From CAVWXT01 sp963759115 (GTDB lineage: Bacteria; Planctomycetota; Planctomycetia; Pirellulales; Thermoguttaceae), in the NCBI GenBank assembly GCA_963759115.1, contig CAVWXT010000005.1, positions 372,001 through 436,000 on the forward strand: DNA of 64,000 bases, read 5' to 3'. The notes beneath the pieces are model-generated. The model saw only the letters and a list, made by a program, of their open reading frames with translations. It did not search any database and was not told the origin of the DNA. This document shows positions 29,499 through 39,123 of the stretch, in pieces; position 1 is the first letter of the stretch; each line of letters begins with the position of its first letter. The position numbers were made by a program, and so were the translations under genes.

Positions 29499-31274
29499 AT
29501 GTCGATTGTTGTGCAGAAATTCGGCGGCACCAGCGTGGCCGACAGCAAAAAGATTCTCGCCGCGGCGCGGAAAGCCATCCGCGCCCAGAAAGAAGGCAAC
29601 CAGGTGGTGATGGTCGTCAGCGCCATGGGCAAGAACACCGACGTGCTGGTGGACCTGGCCAGACAGATCACCGATGAGCCGCCCGCCCGGGAAATGGACA
29701 TGTTGCTCTCCACCGGCGAGCAGGTGAGCGTGGCCCTGATGGCGATGGCCGTCCATTCGCTGGGCCACCAGGCGATCAGCCTGACCGGCGCAGATCGGCA
29801 TCATCACCGATAGCATTCACACGAAGGCCCGCATTCGCTCGATCTCGACCGAGCGGATTCGCAAGTCGCTGGACGAGGGCAGGATTGTGATCGCGGCCGG
29901 CTTTCAGGGGATCGACGAGTCGAACAACATCACGACGCTCGGCCGCGGCGGCAGCGACACGACGGCCGTGGCCCTGGCGGCCGTCTTGAACGCCGACGCC
30001 TGCGAGATTTACACCGACGTGGACGGCGTCTACACGACCGACCCCCGCATCGTTCCCGAGGCCCGGCAGGTCAGGCAGATCAGTTACGACGAGATGCTCG
30101 AACTGGCCACGGCGGGGGCGGGCGTGATGCACAACCGCTCCATCGAGTTTGCCAAGAAGTTCAACGTGCCGGTCCACGTCCGCAGCAGCTTCAGCGACAA
30201 TCCGGGCACGATGATCGTGGCGAACCCGGAGGCGGCCGGCGTGGCGGTCTGCGGGGCGGCCATGGCGAAGAGCGAGGCCCGCATCACCGTCCTGGGCGTT
30301 CCCGATCGGCCCGGCGCCGCGCTGAGCATCTTCTCCAAGGTGGCGGCCCGCAACATCGCCATGGACATGATCGTGCAGAACGAGGCGGCCAACGGCTGCA
30401 CCGACCTCTCCTTCACGGTTTTCCGCGACGATCTGCCCGGCGCGCTTGCGCGGTCGATGAGGCGGTTAAGGAACTCGGCGCCGAGGGGTATACCTACGAC
30501 GAGAACGTGTCGAAGATTTCCGTGGTGGGCCTGGGCATGGTCACGCAGCCGGGCGTTGCCGGGGCCATGTTCCGCGCCCTGGCCCAGAAGGGCATCAACA
30601 TCCAAATGATTACCACCAGCGAGATCAAGATCTCGGTGTTGGTCGCCGGCGAACATTCCCAAGAGGCCCTGCGGGCGGTTCACGAGGCGTTTCAACTGCA
30701 CGTGCCGCCCGGCGACGGGGGACGCGGCGGGCCAATGCCCCCTGCGGCCGCCCGCAAGCCCAATGCCGCCGAGTTGTTGGCCCGCCTGCAACGCATGGAA
30801 AAGCTCATTATCGAGGCCATCGATCTGGACGAATCCCAGGCCCGCGTCACGTTCGTCAACCAGCCGGACAAGCCCGGCCTGGCCGCCAGAACCTTCGACG
30901 CACTGGCCGAGGCCGGCATCGTCGTCGACATGATCGTGCAAAGCAGCGGCCGGGACAATCGCGCCAACATTTCGGTGACCGTGCCGCAGACGGACTTGCC
31001 GAAGACCATCGGCGTGGCGACCGCTCTGGCCAAGGCGCTGGAGTGCTCCCCGCCCACGCACTGCCCGAAGGTGGCCAAGCTCTCCGTGTTCGGCGTGGGC
31101 ATCAAGAGCCATTCGGGCGTGGCGGCCCGCATGTTCCAGTCGCTGGCCAACGCCGGCATCAACGTGGAGTTGATCAGCACCAGCGAAGTCCGCGTCAACG
31201 TGGTGGTCGACGGCCTCGATGGCCACCGCGCCCTGGCCGCCATGAAGAAGGAGTTCGCCGACGCGATGGTGTAG
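29499..31274 (+). CDS. lysC: Aspartate kinase with four ACT domains (frameshifted)
   Basis: About 591 residues. It phosphorylates aspartate at the head of lysine/threonine/methionine synthesis. Kinase domain: VVQKFGGTSVADSKKI, MVVSAMGKNTDVLVDLA, LTLGRGGSD-type TTLGRGGSDTTAVALAA, and YTDVDGVYTTDPRIV. ACT pair 1: TVLGVPDRPGAALSIFSKV and VVGLGMVTQPGVAGAMFRAL. A second ACT pair follows a Pro/Ala linker: FVNQPDKPGLAARTFDAL and VFGVGIKSHSGVAARMFQSL. The usual enzyme ends after the first pair (about 400-420 residues). Frame breaks lie near 29,795 and 30,450. No ribosome site is visible because a heptad array precedes the ATG. Confidence 0.93.
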
Positions 31275-31360
31275 GGAGCCGGGACCATGATCGGTGCCGC
31301 ACCTTGCCTTCATTTGTATTGCAATGTATTCTATTATTAGCAGTGGAATACAGGTGCTCT

Positions 31361-31603
31361 ATGTCCAAGACGGTGACGCTCCGGCTTAGCGACGACGTTT
31401 ACGAACTCTTCCGCCAATCGGCGGAGAGCGACAATCGTCCCCTGTCGAACTTTATCGAGACTGCGACCAGGCGGTTCATCGAGCACAGCGAGTTGGCCGA
31501 CGAGTCGGAGATGGCTGAAATCCGCGACAGCGACGCTCTCAATCGCCGCCTCCAGAAAGGCCACAGCGACGCGCGCGCCAAGCGAGGGCGGTTCGTTGAC
31601 TGA
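31361..31603 (+). CDS. CopG/RHH-type antitoxin
   Basis: 80 residues. MSKTVTLRLSDDVYELFRQ is a ribbon strand and first helix of the ribbon-helix-helix fold; PLSNFIETATRRFIEH is the second helix. The C-terminal tail (RRLQKGHSDARAKRGRF) would wrap the toxin. It overlaps the toxin gene by 8 bases. Such antitoxins bind and repress their own promoter; AT-rich sequence ATGTATTCTATTATTAGCAG lies just upstream and is a plausible promoter/operator. Confidence 0.85.
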   Translation: MSKTVTLRLSDDVYELFRQSAESDNRPLSNFIETATRRFIEHSELADESEMAEIRDSDALNRRLQKGHSDARAKRGRFVD

Positions 31604-31877
31604 CTACCGCATCTTCGAGACGGACGAGTTCCAGCGGAACGTTCGAGCTCTCGACGCGCGGCAGCGGGCGTTCGTGGAAACCAAGCTCAAGCGGTATGTC
31701 TACCCGCAACTACGCATCCGGCCGCATCTCGGACCCAACGTCAAGAAACTGCAGGGCTACCACCCCGAGACGTGGCGGTACCGAATTGGACGGTTCCGAA
31801 TCTTCTATGGGGTTGACGAGTCGCGTCGCATCGTCAACATCCTGACGTTGGACCATCGCAAGGTCGCCTACCGCTGA
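31596..31877 (+). CDS. RelE/ParE-family toxin
   Basis: 93 residues starting at a TTG that overlaps the antitoxin stop region. YRIFETDEFQRNVRAL, the central basic helix (VETKLKRYVYPQL) and the strand pair TWRYRIGRFRIFYGVD followed by LTLDHRKVAYR match the RelE/ParE fold. RelE members cut mRNA in the ribosome; ParE members poison gyrase. I cannot tell which applies here. Low-level translation from TTG behind the antitoxin fits a type II module. Confidence 0.88.
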   Translation: MTDYRIFETDEFQRNVRALDARQRAFVETKLKRYVYPQLRIRPHLGPNVKKLQGYHPETWRYRIGRFRIFYGVDESRRIVNILTLDHRKVAYR

Positions 31878-31931
31878 ACGACGAAACCAATCCGCGGCTA
31901 ACTGCGCACCGTTTCCCTCATCCTTCAGCGC

Positions 31932-32342
31932 TTACTGCTGTTCCCCCAGCACCTCGTTGAGCACCTCTTCATTCACGTAGATCGGCAGGGCCGGACTACA
32001 GGTGACCGCCACGGCGATGGCGTCTGAGGGCCGGGCGTCGACCTCGATCAACTCGCCGTCGTGGCGGACGCGGAGCCGGGCATGGTAGGTGTGGTCCGTC
32101 AATTCGTTGATGATCACGTCCTGAAATTCGCCGCCCAGGTTCTCCACCACGCTGACGATCAGGTCGTGCGTCAGCGGCCGCGGCGACGAGAACCCCTTCA
32201 CCCGCCGGTCGATGCTCGTGGCCTCGAAGATCCCGATCAGGATCGGGAACGTTCGCTCCCCGTCGATTTCCTTCAGGTAGATCACCTGCTGGTCGTTGAC
32301 CTCGCTGATGATGATCCGGGAGAGTTCCATGGCGACAGGCAT
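31932..32342 (-). CDS. Bifunctional nuclease family protein (BFN/DUF151)
   Basis: 136 residues. GGAGG lies 8 bases before ATG 32342. Motifs LPILIG-like RTFPILIGIFEATSIDRRVKG, PRPLTHDLIVSVVENLGG, and VDARPSDAIAVAV (the conserved DARPSDA block) define the BFN family (PF02577), reported to have DNase/RNase activity in plants and found in many bacteria. No signal peptide. It stands alone, convergent with the toxin gene. Confidence 0.92.
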   Translation of the reverse strand: MPVAMELSRIIISEVNDQQVIYLKEIDGERTFPILIGIFEATSIDRRVKGFSSPRPLTHDLIVSVVENLGGEFQDVIINELTDHTYHARLRVRHDGELIEVDARPSDAIAVAVTCSPALPIYVNEEVLNEVLGEQQ

Positions 32343-32752
32343 GGCCGAGTCCTCCGCGCAAAAGAGCCCATCGAGCGGCGATAACCGCCGTACGCTCCGA
32401 TCCATTATAGACCGATGACGATGGGCACTGCCAGGGGGCGTTTGCGGGCGTCGGGGGGACGGCAAAGTCGGGCACGGGGCCATTTTCGGCTCCAAGCCGC
32501 TGCCATCGCCTTGGCTTGCGGCCCGAATCCATGGAACTGTCGCCTTCGCGCCGGACTTTGCAGTCCTCCGGCTTCGAGCGTGGTGTTGTCGCGTCCATGT
32601 TGCCGGCAGGCCACACGCCCCATCTGCCGGGGCCTGTAGGCTCGGAAGCGGCGTTTCGCGCAACTCCTTTTGCCGCAGCCTGTTCCGACGAGATCTGCCT
32701 GTTGCTGCCGGCATCTGCCGCTCCGGCATCGGCTTTGCTCCCAAGGACCTTC

Positions 32753-33628
32753 ATGCACGCACGCGAGCTGGTCGAACTGGCGGCCATCATCTCCCAACAC
32801 GGTCCGGCGCTGATCCAAAGCGGCCAACCGATTCCGGCCGGCAGCGTCGAGCAGGACCGGACTGCCTCGAAAGTCCGTTTGGACCGTTGGGCGTGGCGGC
32901 TGAAGAGCTTCTCCCAGCGTACCGGCGACGATGCCCAGCGCCGCCAGGCCCAATGGCCGGCCGTGCGCGGCGTCTTGGAGGAAATCCTCGCCTCCGAGGT
33001 GCTCACGCGGGTATGGACGGCCGTGCTCTGCGCCCACGACCGGCGACGCGGCACCGACGCGGTCGAGCCGGTGGCGCGGAGCGTGCTGATCGGGCACATG
33101 GAGGCCCGGCACCGCGTGCTGACCCTGATGGTGCGCGGGCCGGGCATCGACGCCGAGGCGGCCATGCGACTCAATCGCCTCCGCCGCCGCGCCGAACGCT
33201 GGACCGATCTGCTGGTGGGACATCTCGCCGGCATTCACGACGTCAGCGAGTTCGCCGTCGATCCGAACCGGGCCAGGGATTTCGCCGACAACTCGCCATG
33301 CCGCAGCAGCCGGCGAGGCGGACGGCAGGCGTGGCCGCTGATGATGGCCTCGATGCGGGCGGCCTTTCAGCAGGGGCTCAGCCCCGACAGCCCGAACGCC
33401 GACCTGAACGCCCGCATCGCCGCCGCCATCCTCTCCTGCTACCCGCCGGAGTTGTTCGATTCGACGGGCCTCTTGCGTTCGCTGTGGATGATGCGGCTGA
33501 CGAACATTGCGGATGACACGCAGGGGATGATCGAGGAGTTGCTGGCCCCGGAGCTTCCCGCGGAGTCGCCGAGACGGGGGCCTTCCTCGGGTCTCTTCGG
33601 CGAGCGCGGGCGAGGTTTCGGCCGGTGA
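32753..33628 (+). CDS. Conserved hypothetical protein
   Basis: 291 residues from ATG 32753 (MHARELVELAAIISQHG), preceded by AAGGA with 5 bases spacing. Mostly helical, rich in Arg and Ala (RVWTAVLCAHDRRRGTD, RLNRLRRRAERWTDLLVGHL), with a later segment AFAVDPN-like EFAVDPNRARDFA and MRAAFQQGLSP. No signal peptide or membrane helix. I cannot assign a domain. The coding track can be extended 5' but the upstream codons look unlike protein. Confidence 0.65.
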   Translation: MHARELVELAAIISQHGPALIQSGQPIPAGSVEQDRTASKVRLDRWAWRLKSFSQRTGDDAQRRQAQWPAVRGVLEEILASEVLTRVWTAVLCAHDRRRGTDAVEPVARSVLIGHMEARHRVLTLMVRGPGIDAEAAMRLNRLRRRAERWTDLLVGHLAGIHDVSEFAVDPNRARDFADNSPCRSSRRGGRQAWPLMMASMRAAFQQGLSPDSPNADLNARIAAAILSCYPPELFDSTGLLRSLWMMRLTNIADDTQGMIEELLAPELPAESPRRGPSSGLFGERGRGFGR

Positions 33629-33650
33629 GAGCGCGCTCAAGGACAATTTC

Positions 33651-33696
33651 GTAGAACGGAATTCATTCCGTTCAAGCGAATCGAAATCCGCTCTAC
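33651..33696. repeat. REPIN-like inverted hairpin pair (GTAG head)
   Basis: The left arm GTAGAACGGAATTCATTCCG folds on itself (GAACGGAAT/ATTCCGTTC). The right arm, on the minus strand from 33696, is GTAGAGCGGATTTCGATTCG with a matching stem that includes one G-T pair. The two stems differ in sequence yet both still pair. It lies directly after the hypothetical gene and before an IS. Confidence 0.75.
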
Positions 33697-33798
33697 GATT
33701 GCCGTGCTTCCACCGTTCGAGCGTTGGTTGCCATCGCGATTTCTGCATTTTTTCGCCGCACCTCTCATCGTTCACAAAAGTTAGGGCAACGCACGACC

Positions 33799-35469
33799 TG
33801 GCGGTCATTAGTCGGTGGGCGATCATACTGCCTGCAAGGCTGCTGTCGTACCCATCCAAGGACCTAGTTTCCGGCTGCGGCGCCACGTCGGCAGGTCGCC
33901 GTTGCGGCGGGCCGATTCCAGCAGGGCCAGAGCCAACACTCCTTCGCGGGTCCAATCCATCCCGCGGTGCTTGCACCGCTGTGACACGGTCCAGTCGTTG
34001 AGCTTCTCAACGCGGTTGCTGGCAATCCACAGACCGGCCTCCCGACGCATCTTGTAGTTTGGCAGGTATGGTCCGCGGTTACCGAGGTACTCGACGATCT
34101 GATCCAATGCCGGACGATTTCTCATCTCCGTGCGATGCCGGGCCAACACCTCCAGGGCTTCGTCCACCCCGCTTCCCAAAGATGGCCCAACACTTCCTGG
34201 CCGATTTCCTCGCGCGCCTTCGGCCGCAAGCCATGCCCAAATCCTGCAGGCACCGTTTGGCCAAGTGATACCAACACAACACCATGCGTTTGGCTTTCAC
34301 GTTCAGGCCGTTGAACCAATCGCGAATCCATCGCGCACCGTCGTTGACAAACAACAACCGCAGTTGCCCTCGATGCACTCCCAGCGTGGCCAACAGGGCA
34401 CCGACCAAGAAGATCAAGCCTTGGGCGTTCTCTTCGCTGAAGTACCAAGTCTTCTCGGCCGTCATCACCACCGCATTATAGACGCGAATCTCCTTGCAGC
34501 CGGTGCTGGCCTGCGCGTGGACACAGACCTCGTCCGCCTGGACCATTACGGTATTGGCATCCACGTGGCGTGGTTCTTCCTCCGCCACGACATCGACCGT
34601 TGGCGCCCCGGGAAAACCCACCAAGGCCTGCCATGTCTCCTCAGTTTCCTTGGCCAGACATTGTTCCTCGACAGAAGGTTCTGCCACTTGAGGCAACAAG
34701 GATTGGGCCGCTTCCGGGTGGGCCTGGAACGCTTTCTCGGCGCGATGCCGAGACGCCTCACGCAACTGCCGGCCTTCCTCATGCACCAAATTCAACACGG
34801 TAACGCGACCCAGAAGCCCGGGTTCGCCGGCGCGCTCCTCGACATGCCGCAGGGACTTTCGCGATGATTCCTGGAGCATGGCGTCGCACGTCGCGTCGCC
34901 AAGGCCCTGCGTGATGGTCACCTGCTGCGGCGTATTCCAGGCCTTGGCTGCCGGAATTTCGCTCGACCGATCGGCCTTGTGGACGATGCGACGACGGGAA
35001 ACCTCCACCGTCCCGAAGACCGTCTTGAACGTCATGGTGCGACGCCCATGACAGACAAATCCCTCTTGGTTCTTCCCGCTACGCAGGGAAAGAACCAATT
35101 CCGTATCCAGTTTCTCCATGAACTGGCGATACATCCACCGTTTGAGTTCCTGCCCTGCTTCTTCGACCGTCTGTTCCACGCGGGATGGCAACCGCCCATC
35201 TTGACGCGGCACCGACAGATGCAGTTGCACCCTGCCCGTCAGCACCCAATGACCGTCCTCCGTCTTGACCTCATCGAGTTTGCAGGTAAGCTGAAATCCG
35301 TTCTCGGTACGCATGGTGACCTCCTTTTCCAATATGGGGTTGGTCCCCATGCGTACTACTTTTCCCCGCTCCGCGGCAACGGCAAAACGACGAGCCTCGC
35401 AAATCCCGCAAAACTGCCGTTTCCCACCCTTTGCAGATACCCCAGAGTCACCGCCGACTGATGACCGCC
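33799..35469 (-). mobile_element. Insertion sequence with ISLre2/UPF0236-like transposase, about 1.67 kb
   Basis: Terminal inverted repeats: left TGGCGGTCATTAGTCGG (33799 on) and right, minus strand from 35469, TGGCGGTCATCAGTCGG, 16 of 17 matching. The transposase gene fills the space between. I find no clear target duplication immediately outside these ends; GCACGAC occurs near both sides (33791 and 35477) but is not symmetric. The exact ends may lie a few bases further out. Confidence 0.75.
33823..35314 (-). CDS. DDE transposase, ISLre2/UPF0236-like (frameshifted)
   Basis: About 497 residues. AAGGAGG lies 5 bases before ATG 35314. N-terminal part: TFKTVFGTVEVSRRR and ITQGLGDATCDAMLQ. The catalytic part has VMVQADEVCVHAQA (Asp), LLFVNDGARWIRDWF (Asp), VLCWYHLAKRC and, after a break near 34,165, PNYKMRREAGLWIASNRVEK (Glu in the SNRVEK block) and KHRGMDWTREGVLALA. 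The order resembles ISLre2/UPF0236-type enzymes; the family name is tentative and ISKra4-type is the alternative. A single indel separates the last 119 residues. Confidence 0.75.
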
Positions 35470-36407
35470 AAGCTGTTGCACGACGGAAGTGCTTTCGCAT
35501 AAATCTCTTGTGCGAATCGCCGAAATCGCAAACTCGATACGCTCAAAAGAAGGGTGTTGCGTGAGCGGTTTCTTCTTGGCGAATTGGGATGTATGGCGAA
35601 TCTGGCTCATGGCAAACATCGGATCGAAGAGGGGCCAATCGAGAGGCCGTCCGCCTCTGGAATGCGGCGCCTCATCGCCGCTTTTCATGCGTGTGACAAA
35701 CGGCGAGAGGCATTGTCAGCCCTTCCACGGAAGGCGGCGATGAATCGCCGCACTTCAAAGATGTGGAAAGACGCACGGTTTCGAAAGGAGACCAAATTTC
35801 CAAGGAACGAATGGCTGTCTGCGTCGCCCAGGGGGCGTCTCTGCGAGGTGGCTTGTGGACGCCTTTTTTCATCCTCTAGAGCCGCGACATTGAGGCCGAA
35901 GGCCGATCGCCGCCAAAACATATACACACATACACTGTTTCCAGTGGACTGTCAACGGTGTTTTTTGGACCGGGGGCCGCATTTCCGACTCTTCCGGTTC
36001 GGGGGCAAAACGTGATGAGGGGCATCTTTTCTCCAGCCCAAGCGTCTTACGCCTGGGACGACGCAACGACCATCCCCTCTTTTCCTTATAGCCGCCTTCA
36101 GGAGGCAGGATTTCCGGATTCGCGGCGACCCAAGCCAACGCCACGGCCCCGTGAACGGGGCAGAAAGGAAAAAGAAACCGGATTACGGCCTTCCGTTCCG
36201 CAGGCGTGAACGCCTGCGCTAGGGAAAAACGTGCTGGTTGCTTGTGTAGCGTGACGGAAGGGGTAGGATAGTTGGCAGGCCGTCGATCGGCGGTGTGGCG
36301 CCCGTGAAACGGGCTGAGATTGCGTGCCATTGACATTGCCAGTGTACGGGACGGATTGACGTTCGGTCACGGGAGCAGCTTGGGATGTTCGTAGGAGAGG
36401 CGTATCT
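35470..36407. other. 938-bp gene-poor stretch with palindromic repeats
   Basis: No convincing gene. It holds an inverted hairpin pair at 35659-35757: left GGAATGCGGCGCCTCATCGC, right (minus strand) TGAAGTGCGGCGATTCATCG, each with an internal GCGGCG/CGCCGC stem. Two further hairpins occur: CCCAAGCGT-CTT-ACGCCTGGG (36037-36057) and GCAGGCGT-GA-ACGCCTGC (36200-36217). The stretch separates the IS from the MNT/Mrr island and is typical of accessory DNA that has taken up several repeats. Confidence 0.6.
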
Positions 36408-36707
36408 ATGAGCGTACCGCGCCGCAGTGAAGTGCTTGAGGTATTGGGCCGCTGCAAGGCAGAGTTCGCCGACCGTTACGGCGTAACCTCGCTCGGCGTA
36501 TTTGGCTCGGTGGCAAGGGACGACGCCAGCGAAGACAGCGACGTGGACGTCGTCTTCGAGACCAGCACGCCCCACCTGTTTCGCACGGTACGGATGAAAC
36601 GCGAGTTTGAAGCGCTTTTGCGCCGGCGGGTCGACGTCGTGCGGTGGCGCGAACGAATCAGCCCGCGACTGAAAGCGCGAATCGCGCGAGAGGCAGTCTA
36701 TGTTTGA
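36408..36707 (+). CDS. MNT-type nucleotidyltransferase (antitoxin-like), no HEPN partner
   Basis: 99 residues. The minimal nucleotidyltransferase core is GVFGSVARDDASEDSDVDVVFE (GSxAR then SDxD), followed by KREFEALLRRRVDVVRWRE for the third acidic strand. Such proteins usually accompany a HEPN (DUF86) RNase toxin and inactivate it by nucleotidylation. Here the expected partner start overlaps the stop (ATGTTTGATTCG) but runs only eight codons, MFDSIFLP, before a stop. So the toxin is missing, deleted or broken. The ATG follows AGGAGAGG with suitable spacing. Confidence 0.85.
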   Translation: MSVPRRSEVLEVLGRCKAEFADRYGVTSLGVFGSVARDDASEDSDVDVVFETSTPHLFRTVRMKREFEALLRRRVDVVRWRERISPRLKARIAREAVYV

Positions 36708-36942
36708 TTCGATATTCCTGCCTTGATCGGCACGATGCGTAAGATGTTAGACGAGCTGACCTGAAAGGCGAAGGGGGGAAGGACGAACACGAACAGGGAC
36801 GCACCAACAAAGACTCCCGACCCCGTTGGCCGTTCCCTGTCCCGGAGAGCGAAACGTCCCTTTGGCTTGACACGGCCGACGTGCTGGGCGAATGTCTGGG
36901 GTTGGAACTGATGAAAACAAAAAGGGGGAGTTGAACCATACC

Positions 36943-37917
36943 ATGCCGCTACCCAATGATGTTTTCCTAGAGCAGGAACTCGATTCTGAAAGCATAACGC
37001 AATCGCATATTGATAACCTCACGACACACATTCAACAGTTGCGCGATTCAGTCGGGCTTTACGAGGGGCAACTTGCTCGCCAGAAGAGCATAGAAAGCCA
37101 CTTGACCTACTTTTCGTTTCAGACCCGACTTCGCAAGTGTGTAGACAACTTTCTTGGTTGGCGATGGGCGGGGGTACTGATTACAGCATTGGCGGTAGGT
37201 GCCATCTTTTTTGTTGCGACTCTTTCATGGAAACTCACCGTAGCCGGCATTTTTATCGGGGGTGCTGTTTCTCTATTCATACTCTACGTCCCCACAGATT
37301 CAGACGTGGCGATGGAGCGGGATGAGTTGGTAAGTCTTCAGGCGGTGAATCTCGCAAACACCGAGGTTCTAATCCGCCATAGAGCTGATCTTGCGGTAGC
37401 TTCTGAAAAACTGCGAAAATGCAACGCACTACTGACGAAAAAGCAGTATCGTGAGTCTCGGCAGTACCGCCGTCAACAACTTGTCCAAAAGAACTGGAAA
37501 GCAATGCGGGGTGGTGAATTGGAGCAATTCCTCGCAGAGGTTTTTTCGGAATTGGAATACACCGTGGATAGAACGGGGAAGGCAGGCGACCAGGGGGTAG
37601 ACCTGATCGCGTCGAAAAACGGACACCGAATTGCGGTTCAGGTTAAGGGTTATGTTGACAGCGTGGCAAACACCGCCATTCAAGAGGCATATACGGGAAT
37701 GCGCTACCACAATTGTGACGCATGCGCCGTGATTACGAACAGCCGCTTTACTTCCGGCGGAAAGAATATCGCCAACGCTGTCGGGTGTGCGCTCATCGAC
37801 GAAAACACGCTACCGATGCTGATTATGGGGCAGATTGATCTGTGGCAAGAAACCGTGGCTGCAACAACGCGAACACCTTCCATTATTGCCGGGGGGGCAC
37901 GAAGGGAGGGAGGGTGA
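36943..37917 (+). CDS. Membrane-anchored Mrr-type restriction endonuclease
   Basis: 324 residues from ATG 36943; an AGGGGGAG box lies about 14 bases upstream, so the in-frame ATG at 36892 is an alternative. Residues 1-60 are a coiled coil (LTTHIQQLRDSVGLYEGQ), then two adjacent membrane helices (AGVLITALAVGAIFFVATL and VAGIFIGGAVSLFILYV), a second coiled coil, and a C-terminal Mrr_cat PD-(D/E)XK domain: GGELEQFLAEVFSELEY, GDQGVDLIASKNG and HRIAVQVKGY (catalytic Asp, Gln-Lys). Mrr nucleases cut modified or foreign DNA. The DNA is visibly AT-richer than the flanks, which suggests acquisition. Confidence 0.88.
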   Translation: MPLPNDVFLEQELDSESITQSHIDNLTTHIQQLRDSVGLYEGQLARQKSIESHLTYFSFQTRLRKCVDNFLGWRWAGVLITALAVGAIFFVATLSWKLTVAGIFIGGAVSLFILYVPTDSDVAMERDELVSLQAVNLANTEVLIRHRADLAVASEKLRKCNALLTKKQYRESRQYRRQQLVQKNWKAMRGGELEQFLAEVFSELEYTVDRTGKAGDQGVDLIASKNGHRIAVQVKGYVDSVANTAIQEAYTGMRYHNCDACAVITNSRFTSGGKNIANAVGCALIDENTLPMLIMGQIDLWQETVAATTRTPSIIAGGARREGG

Positions 37918-37991
37918 ATCATGGGTACCGTCTACCTGGGGTGGAACTAACAAGACCGAAGGCGAAGCGATATAGGAACGCCCATAGGTGA

Positions 37992-38408
37992 ATGAGAGCA
38001 CCAATGTCACTCCTCAAAGGCATCCTTCGGTTGTTCTCTAGCCGCGCAAGGATAGACCCGCGTCTGTGGAGGTGGAAGTCAGCCGAAACACGCAGCGTGA
38101 AAAAGCCCCGTGACCCTCGCACAAAATACTGCGTTGCTAACATTGGTAAGGAAATCACCGTCAAGTATCACGGAACGTCCCGAACGATCACGCCCATTCG
38201 TGTTTTCGCCAAGCCGACGTATCGAAAAACGTATGTGGAGGCAAAGGAAAACGGCGAACGCAAGACATTTGACATTGACGATATAAGACTGGTTGCGGGT
38301 CGCAAGAGATCAAACAAGCAACGAAATCGCAAACGAAGGTACTCGGGATGTGGCGTCTTGCTTGTCGTGGCAATCTTGCTGTGGCTCGCTTGGCGAATCC
38401 TCTCATAG
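37992..38408 (+). CDS. Small WYL-like domain protein with C-terminal membrane anchor
   Basis: 138 residues. The middle, KEITVKYHGTSRTITPIRVF followed by RKTYVEAKENGERKTFDI and DDIRLV, has the beta-barrel pattern of WYL domains (x-Y-x6-RxIxP, then Y-x-A and RxFxLDRI). There is no helix-turn-helix, unlike most WYL regulators. A basic stretch RKRSNKQRNRKRR precedes a single C-terminal helix CGVLLVVAILLWLAW, so the domain is probably tethered in the cytoplasm. It lies 75 bp after the Mrr-type gene on the same strand. The WYL call is by pattern only. Confidence 0.6.
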   Translation: MRAPMSLLKGILRLFSSRARIDPRLWRWKSAETRSVKKPRDPRTKYCVANIGKEITVKYHGTSRTITPIRVFAKPTYRKTYVEAKENGERKTFDIDDIRLVAGRKRSNKQRNRKRRYSGCGVLLVVAILLWLAWRILS

Positions 38409-38453
38409 GATAGTGACACAGGCGTCGGGAGTCTTAAATCGCTGTGAGTCGCC

Positions 38454-38475
38454 CCCCGCCGGCCCGCTCCGGCGG
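38454..38475. terminator. GC hairpin between convergent genes
   Basis: CCCGCCGG (38454-38461), loop CCCGCT, CCGGCGGG (38468-38475). It sits between the convergent WYL-like and M50-like genes, where a shared transcript end would be expected. There is no T-run on either side, so this is a weak call. Confidence 0.3.
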
Positions 38476-38538
38476 GCGTTGCCCGCAGCCCGTTCCCGCG
38501 TCCCCGCCAATTCCCCATCCGATTGAATCACTGCCCTA

Positions 38539-39110
38539 TCAGGCACCCATTGCGATCTCCAGACACACCACCACCAGCAGCGCAACGGTCACGCGCACCG
38601 CCGCTTTGCGGTCGACTTTTCCGCCGCGGCTGCCGAGCCCAAAATGCGGGCCGAGCCCGTTCCAAAGATACAGCCCGGCGGCTACGGTCGGAATCCCGAA
38701 GGCCAGCAGTTGCCAGCGTGTGCCGCCGTGTTGAAGGATCACACCGGCATCGTCCGCTCCACCGCTGAAGAACGATCGGCGCCCAAGTACGCACCATTGG
38801 CCATCAGACAGAACCCGGCGAACCACGCCGCCAGGTAAGCGTAGCGCGGCAGCCCCGCGCGAACCGCCGCCAACAGCACCAACGGCAGCAGGCAGCCCCA
38901 AACGGCCCCGCCCCAGGCAACGAACAGGGGATGCGGATTGGCGGCAAGGTCCGTGCGCGAGAAACCCAGCGGAGGAAGCGCGACGCGGACGAGCTGCGCG
39001 CCGCTGAGCCAGCCGTGCCCCACGTGGCCGCACTCGTGCAACGCCATCATCGAGAGCCAGGAAAGGCCGGCCAGCGAGACGATCAGCAGTGCTTGAAAGA
39101 AGCGATTCAC
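38539..39110 (-). CDS. Membrane protein with HExxH motif, M50-like (frameshifted)
   Basis: About 190 residues. The first helix MNRFFQALLIVSLAGLSWLS leads into MMALHECGHVGHGWLSGA, with HECGH as a zinc-metalloprotease motif at the membrane surface, as in site-2 proteases. Further helices: FVAWGGAVWGCLLPLVLLAA, YLAAWFAGFCLMANGAYL, and after a break near 38,775 WQLLAFGIPTVAAGLYLW and VTVALLVVVCLEIAM. The LDG motif of true S2P enzymes is not evident. Substrate unknown; alone between convergent neighbours. Confidence 0.75.
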
Positions 39111-39123
39111 GCGCGGGCCTCTA

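Noticed and set aside
33791..35483. 7-bp direct repeat GCACGAC as target duplication of the second IS
   Set aside because: It abuts the left end but lies 8 bases outside the right inverted repeat; not symmetric enough to call.
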